DNA of 49,456 bases, taken from NCBI GenBank assembly GCA_020073285.1, contig JAIQFM010000005.1, positions 1-49,456 of the forward strand. The letters are read 5' to 3'. A program made the position numbers and the translations under genes. This DNA is from Terriglobia bacterium. GTDB taxonomy: Bacteria > Acidobacteriota > Terriglobia > Terriglobales > Acidobacteriaceae. The notes under the pieces were generated by a model. It searched no databases and had not been told where the DNA came from. It saw only the letters and a program-made list of their open reading frames with translations. This document shows, piece by piece, positions 17,256 to 26,847 of this stretch. How positions within the stretch are numbered: the first letter of the stretch is position 1; each line of letters starts with the position of its first letter.

Positions 17256-19469
17256 TTACTTCCACGCCCCTTCCTCCCCCGGCACATACCCCGGAATCTT
17301 CTTCCCTTGCAGGTAAATCTCGAACCAGTTGACGATGTGCTCCAGCCGCTCGATGCGGTGCCACGGCTGGCCGGAGCGCGACAATTCGTGCGACTCGCCG
17401 GGAAAGCGCACCATCGCGGTCGGCACCTTGCGATACTTCAACGCGCGAAACATCTCCTCGCCGCCGGCGCCTTCCGGCGTGCGCCAGTCGGCATCGCCCA
17501 GGATCAGCATCAGCGGCGTTTTCACCTCGTTGATGTAGGTGATCGGCGAGCGCTCCACGTAATCCTGCGGATCCTCGAACGGGGGCTTGCGGAACCAGTT
17601 GGGCTGGAACAGAGTGAAGTCGGCCGAGTACCACCACGCCGCCCAGCTCGCGATATCGCGCTGCGCCACCGCCGCGGCAAAGCGCGTGGTGTGCCCAACC
17701 ACCCAGTCGGTTAGCAGCCCGCCGCCGCTGCCGCCGGTGACGCCCAGACGTTTTTCGTCAATGTACCCGCGCCGGATCAATTCATCCACGCCCGCCATCA
17801 GGTCTTTGAAGTCGTCTCCGGGATAGTGGTACTGGATGATGTTGCCAAACTCCTGCCCATAGGTCGTGCTGCCGCGCGGATTGGGATAGAGCACGACGTA
17901 TCCCTTGGCGGCCATCCACTGGAACTCGTGTTCGAAAATGTATCCGTACGCGCCGTGCGGCCCGCCGTGGATGTTCAGAATGAGCGGGTACTTCTTTTTC
18001 GGATCGAAGTCCGGCGGCTTCTGCGCCCACGCCTGGATTTTCTTGCCGTCGAAGCTGGTGTAGGTGATCTCCTCCGGCTCCGTCAGGTTGAGTTGCGAAA
18101 ACAGCTTGTGATTGATGTCCGTCAGCCGCTGCAGCGAGCCGTTCGGCAGCACGACAAACAGGTCTCCGATGTTGGTCGGCGTGGAGACACGCACCACCAG
18201 CATGGTTCCGTCGGGCTTCTCAACATACGAGCCGACGGCCTGGTCACCGCGAGTTACCACCGAGTTCTTCCCGGTAGCGACATCGAAGCGCTCCAGGTTG
18301 CCGCGTCCCTCACGCCCGACCAGGACCACCAGGGAGTTTCCGTCAGCGCTCCACAGCGGACGCGATCCGCCTGAGGCACGCGGCGATCCCTGGTCGCCGA
18401 ACACAGCCGAGCCTACGTCCCAGTCAAAGTTCGCGGTCAAATTGCGCGGCTTGGCGCCCGGCGCCAGGTCTACGACCCACAGGTCCTCCTGGGTATAAGA
18501 GCGCACCGGCTGATTGGGCGCGCCCAAGAACGCCATGCGCTTGCCGTCTCGGCTTACCGAAATCGAGGACAGCGCGCCGCCCTCAAGGCGCGTTACTTCT
18601 TTGCTCTCGCCGCCACCGGCGGGCACCTCGTAGACCGCGTTCTGCGGCAGCTCGTAATAAGGCTCCAGCGACCGGTTGGACACGAAATAAATCTTCGAAC
18701 CGTCCGGCGCCCACGTGATCTCCTGCTCGGAGAATTCGCCCGATGTAAGTTGCTTCGGCTTGATTCTCTCATCGACGCCGCCGCCGACCGCAACACTCCA
18801 GATGTGGTTGCGATGAGTGAAATCCAGGTATCCGGCGCCGTTCAGCCGATAGATGGCGCGGCTGATCACGTGTACGTCGGATTCGTGCTCCGGCTTGGCG
18901 CACTTCCCCTTATCTGTGTCGCCGCCATTCTCCTTATCGCCATCTTTATCCTTGTCCTTGCCGCCCTTGCACGCCTCCTTCGCGAGATCGTCGGCATTGG
19001 TTGCGCTGTTGAAGGCGATCGTGCGCCCGTCGGGAGACCACGTTGGCCGCGACGCACCCTTGGGCAACTTGGTCACCTGCCACGCTTCGCCGCCGGTGAG
19101 GGGAAGGATGTATATCTGCGGCGGCTGGTGCTTGCCGTCTTTCTCTACGCTACGTGCGAACGCCAGGCGCGTGCCCTCGGGCGACCACTGCGGCGACGTG
19201 TCCCGCGTCCCCGAGGTCAGCATCCGCGGCTCGCCTCCGCGAGTCGAAACCGTCCAGATCGAGGTGTCGTAATCGTCCTTCTTATCGTTGACCACGACTC
19301 GCACGAACGCCACCTGCGTGCCGTCGGGCGAGACCTGCGGATCGGCAATCCAGGTGAACTGGAACAGATCTCTTTCCGTGATCGGACGTTTCTCGGCCGA
19401 TGAAGTGGCTAGCGTGAACAGCAAACAAGCGGCCAGCAGGGCGGCGCAGCGGCCGCGAGCAGGTGTCAT
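17256..19469 (-). CDS. Exported S9-family peptidase (acylaminoacyl-peptidase/DPP-like)
   Basis: This 737-residue protein has a signal peptide (AALLAACLLFTLATSSA) and a WD40/TolB-like seven-bladed propeller (about 35-440, with VSPDGTQVAFVR, WSPEGTRLAFAR and WSPDGRTIAFNS repeats). The C-terminal alpha/beta-hydrolase domain has Ser581 in GGSGGG, Asp661 in GDADWRTP and His694 in GESHELS. It should cut short peptides, removing N-terminal dipeptides or acylated residues, in the periplasm. An unusual Lys/Asp/Gly-rich insertion (GGKDKDKDGDKENGG) interrupts the propeller near residue 178. Start: ATG 19469. It is transcribed alone. The convergent mqsA stop is 40 bases away, and that AT-rich gap contains repeats of a CAAATTAC-like word. 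Confidence 0.93.
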   Translation of the reverse strand: MTPARGRCAALLAACLLFTLATSSAEKRPITERDLFQFTWIADPQVSPDGTQVAFVRVVVNDKKDDYDTSIWTVSTRGGEPRMLTSGTRDTSPQWSPEGTRLAFARSVEKDGKHQPPQIYILPLTGGEAWQVTKLPKGASRPTWSPDGRTIAFNSATNADDLAKEACKGGKDKDKDGDKENGGDTDKGKCAKPEHESDVHVISRAIYRLNGAGYLDFTHRNHIWSVAVGGGVDERIKPKQLTSGEFSEQEITWAPDGSKIYFVSNRSLEPYYELPQNAVYEVPAGGGESKEVTRLEGGALSSISVSRDGKRMAFLGAPNQPVRSYTQEDLWVVDLAPGAKPRNLTANFDWDVGSAVFGDQGSPRASGGSRPLWSADGNSLVVLVGREGRGNLERFDVATGKNSVVTRGDQAVGSYVEKPDGTMLVVRVSTPTNIGDLFVVLPNGSLQRLTDINHKLFSQLNLTEPEEITYTSFDGKKIQAWAQKPPDFDPKKKYPLILNIHGGPHGAYGYIFEHEFQWMAAKGYVVLYPNPRGSTTYGQEFGNIIQYHYPGDDFKDLMAGVDELIRRGYIDEKRLGVTGGSGGGLLTDWVVGHTTRFAAAVAQRDIASWAAWWYSADFTLFQPNWFRKPPFEDPQDYVERSPITYINEVKTPLMLILGDADWRTPEGAGGEEMFRALKYRKVPTAMVRFPGESHELSRSGQPWHRIERLEHIVNWFEIYLQGKKIPGYVPGEEGAWK

Positions 19470-19579
19470 GACGCGCTCCAGATTGGAAATATCGTTATAC
19501 GACAGGCCGAAGCCACACCGCGGTTGCGAGGCGGTGGAATGATATCAAACCCGTTGCAAAGGTCGGCTGTCCGCGATGA

Positions 19580-22500
19580 TTACGAGCCCACTGCGCCCGT
19601 CGTCTTTACCGCGCCCGTTTGCGATGCCGCGCGCCATGCCACCAGCGGCCACGCCACCAGCACCACCGCCGCGCCCACCGCCACCCACCCATTCATCCGC
19701 AGAAAGGCATTCGGCTGTTTTAGCAGGACCGCGGCCGCGGAAACCAATCCCAACAATCCGCCGATGAGGAAATACGCCATCGCATTGAAGCGCACGATCC
19801 GCCGCACCACGACCCAGATCGCCACCAGCGCCACCAGCCGAATCACTAGGTGCTTGGCGAAATCCGCCGCACTGCCCCAATCGCCCGCCAGCGCCAGCGC
19901 CGCGCCGAACAGCAACGCCCACTGCATCCAGCGCTGAGGCAAGTAACAGGCTATGAACCCAGCCGCCAAGCCGACCAGCGCCGTCGCCATGATGCCGGTG
20001 CTGAGCGCATGACCGATCGCCTCCGCCCCCGGCAGATAGGCGTCCAAACCCGACGGTACGGCTGCCTCCAGCGAGCGCATCATGGTCGGCACTGCCTGCG
20101 ACGCCAGATACGATAATCGTCCCAGTCCTGCCAGCGCCGCCGTCCCGCTCACGCCGACGATCAGCGCGTCGCGGTAGTAGCTGGCGGGTTGTCCGCTCCA
20201 TCCCGGCAGCTTCTGCTCGCCGAAGGCGCGCGCCAGGTAGAACCATGCCAGCCCCAGCAGGTACGCCGCCGCAACGAAGCCGAACAGCACCGCGATGAAC
20301 AGCGATACGCTCATGATTGCCCTGAACGTTCCCAGCGGCACCGCCGTCGGGTAATTGGACATCACGCTCGGCAGATTGTTGAACGTGGTGATCGCCGAAC
20401 CCGCCAGCGCCACCAGCGCCCATTTCGCGATGCGCTTCCAGGGGACCGCCTGCTGTCGCAGGTTCTTGAAGAACAACACCAGCGCGGCCACGCCCAGTCC
20501 GGCGAAAAGTACCACTGTCCACACCGTGCGCAGCACGCGCGGCAGCGTCCGCTTCTGTTGATCGCGCTCCCATTGCTCCGGGATTTTGACAAACACGCGG
20601 TAGCCGGAAACTTCGTCGCCCAACACGTTTAACTCGGCGCGCACGTGCGCCGCGTCCGTTCCCGATCCCGTCGCGGCCCGCTTTTCCTCCCAGACGAAAT
20701 GATGATCGGTGCGCGCCGGCCGCGCCTCCGCGCTGGAGTCAACCAACCTCCACTGTTGCAGGTCAAGCTGCTTTTCATCGCGGAGATACGTCTCCGCCTT
20801 CACCTGCGCCTCCTCGCGCGCGAGCTTCGCGCCCGGCGTCTTCTCTTCGATGGTGTGGTGCACGGAATGTAGCGCGCCGTCCGGGCGCAGCACCACTGCG
20901 TACTCCTCTGTCTCGCCGTCGCGGAAGTAGCGCACGCGCCACAGTGCCAGCGGCACTTTGTCCTGGAAAACGCGGTTCGCGCCCGCAATGCCGATCTTCC
21001 GCCGCAGGAATTCATTCACGTAAGCATCGGAGCGGTTCGCCAGCGTGGTGACGCGGTGATAGCGTTCCGGCTTAACTCCGCGCGCGCGCAGTACGCTGTC
21101 GGCGCGCTCCGCTGCCTGCTGCGCGTCGATCTGGAAGCGCAGGAAATCGCCGATCTGTTGCGGCTTGATCATGCTCACCAGCAACAGTCCCAGGACGCCG
21201 CAGCTCACCACGAACTTGATGTTCCAGGCGCTCAGCGCTTCCACCGGCGCTGTTTCGCGTTCCACCGGCATGGCCTCGGGTACGGGCTTCTCCGTCAGCA
21301 CTTCCGCACGGTTCAGAAGCGCTTCGTCGGGCTCGAATCGTCGCCTCGCCAGGTAGAATCCGCCGGAGATCAGCAGCGGAATCAGCGCGCCCGCTGCCAC
21401 CAGGGCGCCCGACGCGCGGAAGTACAAATTGCCCGAGCGCAGCAGGAACAGGCTGATCAGCGCCGCGTCCACCGTGTAGTGCCACACCAGCGTTGCCAGG
21501 ATGCCGTAGCGCAGCATCACCACGCCCGCCACGATTCCTATCAATCCGACTTCGATTCCGCGGATGTAGCCAGGCTGCTGCGGATACGTCGAGTGCAGGA
21601 ACCCCCAGAAAAACGCCGGCAGCACCACCGCCAGGACGCGCGAGTTGGTCACGCGCATCAGGAAAGGAATCGCGAATAGCCGGAAGAGGAATTCCTCGCT
21701 CGTCGCCGCGTATGCGCCGATGGTCAGCGGAAACAGCCACGGGAACTTGGTGCTCAGCACGTCGGTGTACGGAATGTCCTGCGGCGCCCATACTCCGACT
21801 TTGCTGCCCAAGAAATAGAAAAGCACTACGAAGCCAATGTGTCCCGCCGCCATGCCCAGGCCGACAACGCACGAGCGGAAAAACTCCTTGGTGCGGATTC
21901 CCGGCAGCGTCCACGCCACGTTCAGCCGCAACTGCTCCGGCTGCGACCAGCGGTAGAGTGGCTCGCCGGCTGCTACCGTCAACGCCACCATCAGTCCAAG
22001 CGCCAGGCTCCCGACGATCGCCAGCGCCAGGTGTTGCACCACGAACGACGGGTACGACGAATTCGTGTCGTAGCCGGCGCGCGTCATCGGCCAGTTGTTC
22101 GCCGTCATGGCGAAGAACAGGATGGCGAGCACGAATCCCAGCTTCAGCGCGCCGCTCCAGCGGACGATGCCGCGGCGGCCAAGACCGAACAGTACCCACA
22201 GCATCGCGCCGTTGAGGAACAGGTAGGGAATCACCGCGATGGTGCCGTAGAAGGTGTTGCTGGAGCGCAGTTTCTGGTAGCTGCGCTGCCAGGCTTCCGG
22301 CACTTTCAGGAATTCGCTGGAAGCGCCGGGCTTGTCGCCCTGCACGCCGACGCGCAACCGGTAAGGCGCGCCGTCTTCACGCGGCGGCGCTTTGAACCCG
22401 TGCCGTTCCCAGGTAAAACTCCAGTCGCGGCGGTTGGGACGGTCGTCGGAGTTGGCCTCCGCCGGCAGAAAATCATAGGAGGCGAATTCCGCGTACTGTG

Positions 22501-23011
22501 CTCCGGCGAACTTTTCCGCGATTGCCAGCGCCCTATCGCGCTCCAGCTTTGCCCCGGCCCGCGCTTCCTCGATGGTGTGCGAGAACCCAACCACTCGTCC
22601 CGCTGGGCTTACGCTGACGCTAAACTCCTCCTGCTGCTGTGGCCGGAAAAAGCGCACGTTCCAGGCCCAGACCACCACCGGCCCGGCCATGAGCTTGTTG
22701 GCCTGCTCCAGGCCGACCTCGCGCTCCAGGTAAGTCTTCGCGTTCTCGTCAACGTGGAACACGATGCTCGATTCGTAGCCATCCACCGTCATGCCGTTCT
22801 CGGCTAGGAAATTGCGCGCCGTTTCCAGCGCCTCAACCTTGGAGACCTTGAGGTTGAGCGCGGCTTCCGGAAACGCGGCGTGGAAGTAGCGGACCGCGAC
22901 AACGGCGCCCACGATGCCGATTACGATCCATGCGAGCAAGGTTTTGAGGTCTTTTCCTGTCAGGCGGGACACTCGGTTCTCCGTGAGAAACAGGCTGGCT
23001 TGTGCGGGCAT
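19580..23011 (-). CDS. Large CPBP-family intramembrane protease with duplicated PepSY-like regions
   Basis: The protein (1143 aa from ATG 23011; TTG 23038 is an alternative start) has two similar halves. Each opens with a membrane helix, then a roughly 190-residue soluble region with shared blocks such as VVWAWNVRFFRP / LALWRVRYFRDG and GFSHTIEEARAGAKL / HSVHHTIEEKTPGAKL, resembling tandem PepSY-type modules. In the first half a polytopic domain carries the CPBP (Abi/CAAX-protease) motifs: SEEFLFR (Glu439, Glu440, Arg444), GFLHSTY (His473) and VWHYTVDA (His511). The second half is also polytopic but shows no second active site. CPBP proteases are intramembrane metalloproteases; the target here is unknown. 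The internal duplication gives it about four times the usual length. Confidence 0.85.
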   Translation of the reverse strand: MPAQASLFLTENRVSRLTGKDLKTLLAWIVIGIVGAVVAVRYFHAAFPEAALNLKVSKVEALETARNFLAENGMTVDGYESSIVFHVDENAKTYLEREVGLEQANKLMAGPVVVWAWNVRFFRPQQQEEFSVSVSPAGRVVGFSHTIEEARAGAKLERDRALAIAEKFAGAQYAEFASYDFLPAEANSDDRPNRRDWSFTWERHGFKAPPREDGAPYRLRVGVQGDKPGASSEFLKVPEAWQRSYQKLRSSNTFYGTIAVIPYLFLNGAMLWVLFGLGRRGIVRWSGALKLGFVLAILFFAMTANNWPMTRAGYDTNSSYPSFVVQHLALAIVGSLALGLMVALTVAAGEPLYRWSQPEQLRLNVAWTLPGIRTKEFFRSCVVGLGMAAGHIGFVVLFYFLGSKVGVWAPQDIPYTDVLSTKFPWLFPLTIGAYAATSEEFLFRLFAIPFLMRVTNSRVLAVVLPAFFWGFLHSTYPQQPGYIRGIEVGLIGIVAGVVMLRYGILATLVWHYTVDAALISLFLLRSGNLYFRASGALVAAGALIPLLISGGFYLARRRFEPDEALLNRAEVLTEKPVPEAMPVERETAPVEALSAWNIKFVVSCGVLGLLLVSMIKPQQIGDFLRFQIDAQQAAERADSVLRARGVKPERYHRVTTLANRSDAYVNEFLRRKIGIAGANRVFQDKVPLALWRVRYFRDGETEEYAVVLRPDGALHSVHHTIEEKTPGAKLAREEAQVKAETYLRDEKQLDLQQWRLVDSSAEARPARTDHHFVWEEKRAATGSGTDAAHVRAELNVLGDEVSGYRVFVKIPEQWERDQQKRTLPRVLRTVWTVVLFAGLGVAALVLFFKNLRQQAVPWKRIAKWALVALAGSAITTFNNLPSVMSNYPTAVPLGTFRAIMSVSLFIAVLFGFVAAAYLLGLAWFYLARAFGEQKLPGWSGQPASYYRDALIVGVSGTAALAGLGRLSYLASQAVPTMMRSLEAAVPSGLDAYLPGAEAIGHALSTGIMATALVGLAAGFIACYLPQRWMQWALLFGAALALAGDWGSAADFAKHLVIRLVALVAIWVVVRRIVRFNAMAYFLIGGLLGLVSAAAVLLKQPNAFLRMNGWVAVGAAVVLVAWPLVAWRAASQTGAVKTTGAVGS

Positions 23012-23129
23012 CCTAAGCTGCCGCTTGCCGGGAGTCAAACTCCCAAATCGCTTGGGGCAATCAGCGCAATACCGAGCCTGTCGTAACCCCGGATCGGTTC
23101 ACTGGCCACTGATCTCTGATCGCCGGCCA

Positions 23130-23753
23130 CTATTTCGTCAGCACCACAGGTTTCTGCTCATACGGCTGAATGGTCACCGTCAACGTCTTACGCTTCTCGA
23201 ACTGGTCCTTGGTCACGGGGAAGCTGAAGACGATTGTCCCCTTCTGCTCGCCGCCGGGCGCGACTTTGGCCTCCGGCAACAACGCCGGCAACGTGTTCTG
23301 CTTCAGGTCAGGGAAGGCCTGGTAGTAACGCTCGACATCGACGGCGGGCGCGGCCTCGTCGGAAAAATCGCCCTTGTCGGTCTTCAATTGCGCCTTGATG
23401 TCGTGGATCCAGAGCGGCTTCCGGCCGGAGTTGTTCAAACTGACGTTGACCGCGACCAGCACGTTGTCGCCCTGGATCTGGACGACGTTCACGTTGTCGA
23501 TGGTCGCCTTGCCTTGCGGCTTGGCCTTGGTGACCCACGACAGGATCGCGACCACCACAGCCACGACGGCCAGCGCGATGACGACAGGTTGCCAGGGTGG
23601 AAGAGTCCATTTCGCCTTGTCGAACTCTTCTCCCATGGGGACGTGCGCGCGATCGTAGTTGTCGGCGTCCTTGTTGACGACCTGCGGTTTTGCCGGCGTC
23701 GTGCTGGGATTAGGGTTCGGTGTCGGACTGAGTTTTGCGTTGTTCTCCGGCAT
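23130..23753 (-). CDS. Conserved one-TM protein with extracytoplasmic domain, function unknown
   Basis: From ATG 23753 the protein has 207 residues: a Pro/Asn-rich cytoplasmic N-terminus (PTPNPNPSTTPAKPQ), one membrane helix (VVIALAVVAVVVAILSWV, about 58-75), and a C-terminal beta-rich domain (VVQIQGDNVLVAVNVSLNN, IVFSFPVTKDQFEKRKT) that looks like an immunoglobulin-like fold of the DUF2393/FxLYD kind. Upstream in-frame codons extend to 23816, but they lie inside the polX coding region, and the family-like part begins at MPENN. The 5' end overlaps the last 44 bases of polX, so the two genes are probably co-transcribed. I do not recognise a specific function, and the fold assignment is tentative. 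Confidence 0.65.
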   Translation of the reverse strand: MPENNAKLSPTPNPNPSTTPAKPQVVNKDADNYDRAHVPMGEEFDKAKWTLPPWQPVVIALAVVAVVVAILSWVTKAKPQGKATIDNVNVVQIQGDNVLVAVNVSLNNSGRKPLWIHDIKAQLKTDKGDFSDEAAPAVDVERYYQAFPDLKQNTLPALLPEAKVAPGGEQKGTIVFSFPVTKDQFEKRKTLTVTIQPYEQKPVVLTK

Positions 23754-25587
23754 GGCGGAATTCCGTTCTGCGCCCTCGGGCGCTGCTCGCTGGTGAGATG
23801 CCGTTCGTACATTCACCGCTAGCCACTGGCCACTGCTTCTTCATCGCTTTGGCGAATTTTTCCGCGGGCAAGGTGTTGAGTACGTCGTCTTTTGTCAGCC
23901 ACGCACGGCGCGCCTGCAACACGCCATACTTCATCTTCTCCATGTGCGATGTATGGTGCGAGTCGGTGTTGATAACGATTTTCACGCCGCGTTCTTTGGC
24001 CATGCGCAGATGGCGATCGCACAAATCGAGGCGATCCGGATACGCGTTCAACTCCATTGCGACCGCGTTGCGCGCGGCGGCGGCGAGCACGGCCTCCATG
24101 TCGAACTGGTAGGCGTCGCGGCGCAGCAGGATGCGCCCCGTGGGATGGCCGATGACCGAGACGTTTTTGTTCTCAATCGCCTTCAGCAGGCGCCCCGTCA
24201 TCTGCTGCGGCTCCTGGTTGAAGGCGGAGTGCACGCTGGCGATGGCGATGTCCATTTCCTCCAGCACCGAATCGGAGAGGTCGAGCGAGCCGTCGGCGAG
24301 AATGTCCACCTCGATGCCGGCGAAGATGCGGATGCCTTCGAGCTTTTCTCCGGCCTTGCGGATCTTCTCGATGTGGGCGAGAGCGCGCCTGTCGTCGAGG
24401 CCGTTGGCCATGGCCAGATTCTTGGAGTGGTCGGTGATCGCCATGTACTGATAGCCGCGGGCGCGCGCCGCTTCGGCCATCTCCTCGATGGTGCACTTGC
24501 CGTCGGTTTCGACGGTGTGCATGTGGACGTCGCCCTGGAGATCGCGCTGCTCGATCAGCTTGGGCAATCGGTGTTCGATGGCCGCTTCGATTTCGCCACA
24601 GTTTTCGCGCAGCTCAGGAGGCGGGCAGTCCATCCCGAGCTTGGCGTAGATTTCTTCTTCCGTCCTGCCGGCGACGCGCTTGTCGGTGTCGAGCTTCGCC
24701 AGCCCGTATTCGTTGAGCGTGAAGCCGAGCTTGAGCGCGCGCTGGCGCAAGGCGACGTTGTGCGACTTGGAGCCGGTGAAATACTGCATGGCGGCGCCGA
24801 AGGACTCCGGCGGAAGCAGGCGTACGTCCACCTGCATGCCGCTGCGCAGCTTGAAGCTGACCTTGTTTTCGCCGCGTGCGATGACGTCGAGGATGCCGGG
24901 GAAGCGCACGATCTGCTCGATCACGTCGTTGCGCTGCTGCTCGTGCGCACAAAACTTGCCGGTGATGAGCATATCGAGGTCGCCGACGGTTTCGCGGCCG
25001 CGGCGCAGCGAGCCCGCGGGCGTAATCTTCTCCACGCCGGGCATATGCGCAAGATGATCGCTGAGCTTCTGCGCGATGGCGTCGGCGTCGTCAAGGCAAA
25101 AGCGGCCGGAGATGCGGCGATAATCCTCGATTGCCTTGAGGATTTTCTGCTCCTGCTTCTCGCCCATGCGCGGCAACTCGCGGAGCTTGCCGGTGCGCGC
25201 TAACTTCTCGACACCGTCCACATCGCAGACCTGGTGCGCGCTCCACAGCAGCGCGATGGTTTTGGGACCAAGGCCTTGGATTTTGAGCAGCTCGAGCATC
25301 GAGGGATGGTATTTCTCCAGGAGCTGCGCGTGCAGTCCGATCCGGCCGGTCTCATAAAGCTCCTGCAGGTGCGCGCTCATGCCCTTGCCGATGCCGGGAA
25401 TTTCCAGCAGCTTCCTGGGTTCCGGAATCAGGGCCCAGATGGGCTGGTCGAGCGCTTCGATGGCCTCCGCGGCGCGGCGATAGGAGCGGACGCGAAAGGA
25501 GTCGTCGCCGTTGATCTCCATCAGGCTGGCGGTTTCGTAGAGGATGGAGGCGATAGCCTGGTTGTCGAGCGGGCGCGGTTCGGGCAT
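23710..25587 (-). CDS. polX: DNA polymerase/3'-5' exonuclease PolX
   Basis: The product (625 aa from ATG 25587) has the PolX order. A helix-hairpin-helix region comes first (IPGIGKGMSAHLQELYETG, LKIQGLGPKTIALLW). A nucleotidyltransferase domain follows with PAGSLRRGRETVGDLDMLI and MQVDVRLL, carrying the metal-binding aspartates. The C-terminal PHP exonuclease domain has VHMHTVETDG, ITDHSKNLAMA, FAGIEVDI, IGHPTGR and INTDSHHTSHM. It fills short gaps in base-excision repair. Bacterial PolX is usually 570-580 residues; here an extra tail (SGECTNGISPASS and beyond) overlaps the next gene. This may reflect loss of an earlier stop. Upstream in-frame codons to 25662 lie before a family-like start at MPEPRPLDN and are excluded. 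Confidence 0.92.
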   Translation of the reverse strand: MPEPRPLDNQAIASILYETASLMEINGDDSFRVRSYRRAAEAIEALDQPIWALIPEPRKLLEIPGIGKGMSAHLQELYETGRIGLHAQLLEKYHPSMLELLKIQGLGPKTIALLWSAHQVCDVDGVEKLARTGKLRELPRMGEKQEQKILKAIEDYRRISGRFCLDDADAIAQKLSDHLAHMPGVEKITPAGSLRRGRETVGDLDMLITGKFCAHEQQRNDVIEQIVRFPGILDVIARGENKVSFKLRSGMQVDVRLLPPESFGAAMQYFTGSKSHNVALRQRALKLGFTLNEYGLAKLDTDKRVAGRTEEEIYAKLGMDCPPPELRENCGEIEAAIEHRLPKLIEQRDLQGDVHMHTVETDGKCTIEEMAEAARARGYQYMAITDHSKNLAMANGLDDRRALAHIEKIRKAGEKLEGIRIFAGIEVDILADGSLDLSDSVLEEMDIAIASVHSAFNQEPQQMTGRLLKAIENKNVSVIGHPTGRILLRRDAYQFDMEAVLAAAARNAVAMELNAYPDRLDLCDRHLRMAKERGVKIVINTDSHHTSHMEKMKYGVLQARRAWLTKDDVLNTLPAEKFAKAMKKQWPVASGECTNGISPASSARGRRTEFRHAGEQRKTQSDTEP

Positions 25588-25651
25588 ACGAGTAAGGATT
25601 TTATGCCCGCGAACAGGCTGTCGGCTATCGGCGGTTGGCGGTTGAGAATGG

Positions 25652-25685
25652 CCACACAACAAAGCCCAGCCTCAGTGGCTGGGCT
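25652..25685 (-). terminator. Rho-independent terminator of the cold-shock gene
   Basis: On the minus strand a 9-bp perfect stem AGCCCAGCC / GGCTGGGCT (25685-25663, 5-base loop) is followed by TTTGTTGTGTGG. It lies 26 bases after the stop of the cold-shock gene. Confidence 0.8.
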
Positions 25686-25710
25686 AGCGGAGCGGTTGAA
25701 TTTGGTGTTG

Positions 25711-25923
25711 CTAGGCGGACAACTTGGTGACGTTGTTGGCCTGAGGCCCCTTCTGGCCTTGAACGATCTCGAACTCCACGTCGTCGCCTTCCTGCAGGCT
25801 TTTGTAGCCTTCCGAGGTGATGGCGCTGTAGTGGACAAAGACGTCCGGACCATCGTCGCGACCGATGAAGCCGAATCCCTTGGCGTTATTAAACCACTTT
25901 ACTTTGCCTTTAATACGAGCCAC
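25711..25923 (-). CDS. Cold-shock protein (CspA family)
   Basis: The 70-residue product begins [19 protein letters not shown] and contains the RNP1 motif KGFGFIG and RNP2 motif VFVHYS of the cold-shock domain, a small OB-fold that binds single-stranded RNA and DNA and melts RNA structure. I place the start at GTG 25923: a GGAGGA ribosome-binding site lies nine bases upstream, and family members usually start MA(R/T)G-like. An upstream in-frame ATG at 25965 adds a non-homologous, arginine-rich leader. A clear intrinsic terminator follows, so it is a single-gene unit. A long 5' untranslated region, usual for csp genes, is possible because the next gene upstream (NUDIX) ends 232 bases away. Confidence 0.95.
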   Translation of the reverse strand: MARIKGKVKWFNNAKGFGFIGRDDGPDVFVHYSAITSEGYKSLQEGDDVEFEIVQGQKGPQANNVTKLSA

Positions 25924-26154
25924 CTTTCTCTTCCTCCGTACGATTCCTGCGCCGCGCTCCCCCACGGGCGCGGTTAGAAGCCCATCAAACCACGGCTAAT
26001 CGCGACGAAACGGGTTGCTGGCGCCACGCCATGGCTGAGCAGAAAACCTTACGGTTATTGGATGTCATTTTCCTGCCGTTGGGATGTGTTGTCAAGAGAG
26101 TATACAGGTACGGTAGCCGGCGGCGGGTGAAGTCGGCATCTGAGGCGCAGCGTC

Positions 26155-26766
26155 TCAACGCCCCGCGATCGAAGAGAACGAAGAGAATGTCGTTGCAGCT
26201 CTTCGGCCAGGTTGGAGTTTTTCGGCGAGCCACAACACGCCGCAGATGGTCTTGCCGTCGCGGATACCGCCGCTCATCACCATGCGGACGAGCTGGGAGA
26301 GCGGGAACATGCGCTTCTGGATGACCTCGTCTTCCTCGGGTTGGGCTTTGCCGCGCTTCAGGCCGGACGCGAGATAGACAGCCATGGTTTCGTCGAGGAA
26401 TCCGGGGCTGGCGTAGAAGTGCAGCGCGCGCTGCCAGTGAGTGGCGGCGTAGCCGGTTTCCTCCACCAGTTCGCGCTTGGCGCCGGCCAGTTCGGTTTCT
26501 CCGGGATCGATGCGTCCGGCGGGGAACTCCCAGAGATGATCGCCGGCCGGATGGCGGTACTGGCGAGCGAGCAGGACGCGAGGCTCGGAGCGGGTGTCGT
26601 CCACGGCCATGATGACGATGGAGCCGGTGTGGCGTACGACGTCGCGGCGGGCGACGATGTTGCCGGGTTCCTGGACATGGTCGGTGGTGACGTAAAACAC
26701 CGGCCCGCGATAGACCACGCGGGAAGTGAGGAGCTTAGCCTGCTTGGGCGTGGGGGAGCGGGACAT
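26155..26766 (-). CDS. NUDIX hydrolase, ADP-ribose pyrophosphatase-like
   Basis: The 203-residue protein contains the full Nudix box: GRIDPGETELAGAKRELVEE followed by TGY. The G, E, REL and EE residues that coordinate Mg2+ are all present. The N-terminal part (VVYRGPVFYVTTDHV, VVRHTGSIVIMAV) and the downstream YASPGFLDETMAVYLA match the ADP-ribose pyrophosphatase group (NudF-like), which cleaves ADP-ribose into AMP and ribose-5-phosphate. The C-terminus has a Ser-rich tail (TTFSSFSSIAGR) beyond the usual end. It is divergent from the DUF2520 gene, with 101 bases between the starts. The exact nucleotide substrate is not certain from the sequence. Confidence 0.9.
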   Translation of the reverse strand: MSRSPTPKQAKLLTSRVVYRGPVFYVTTDHVQEPGNIVARRDVVRHTGSIVIMAVDDTRSEPRVLLARQYRHPAGDHLWEFPAGRIDPGETELAGAKRELVEETGYAATHWQRALHFYASPGFLDETMAVYLASGLKRGKAQPEEDEVIQKRMFPLSQLVRMVMSGGIRDGKTICGVLWLAEKLQPGRRAATTFSSFSSIAGR

Positions 26767-26847
26767 GCCGTCAATATACGCGAGGAAAACGGGTCTGCGA
26801 TCTGTGATTGGTGAATTGTGAACGGCTGGCGAGGGCAGATTGACAAC

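Noticed and set aside
23944-25203. 419-residue plus-strand frame
   Set aside because: Antisense to polX, and no family resemblance.
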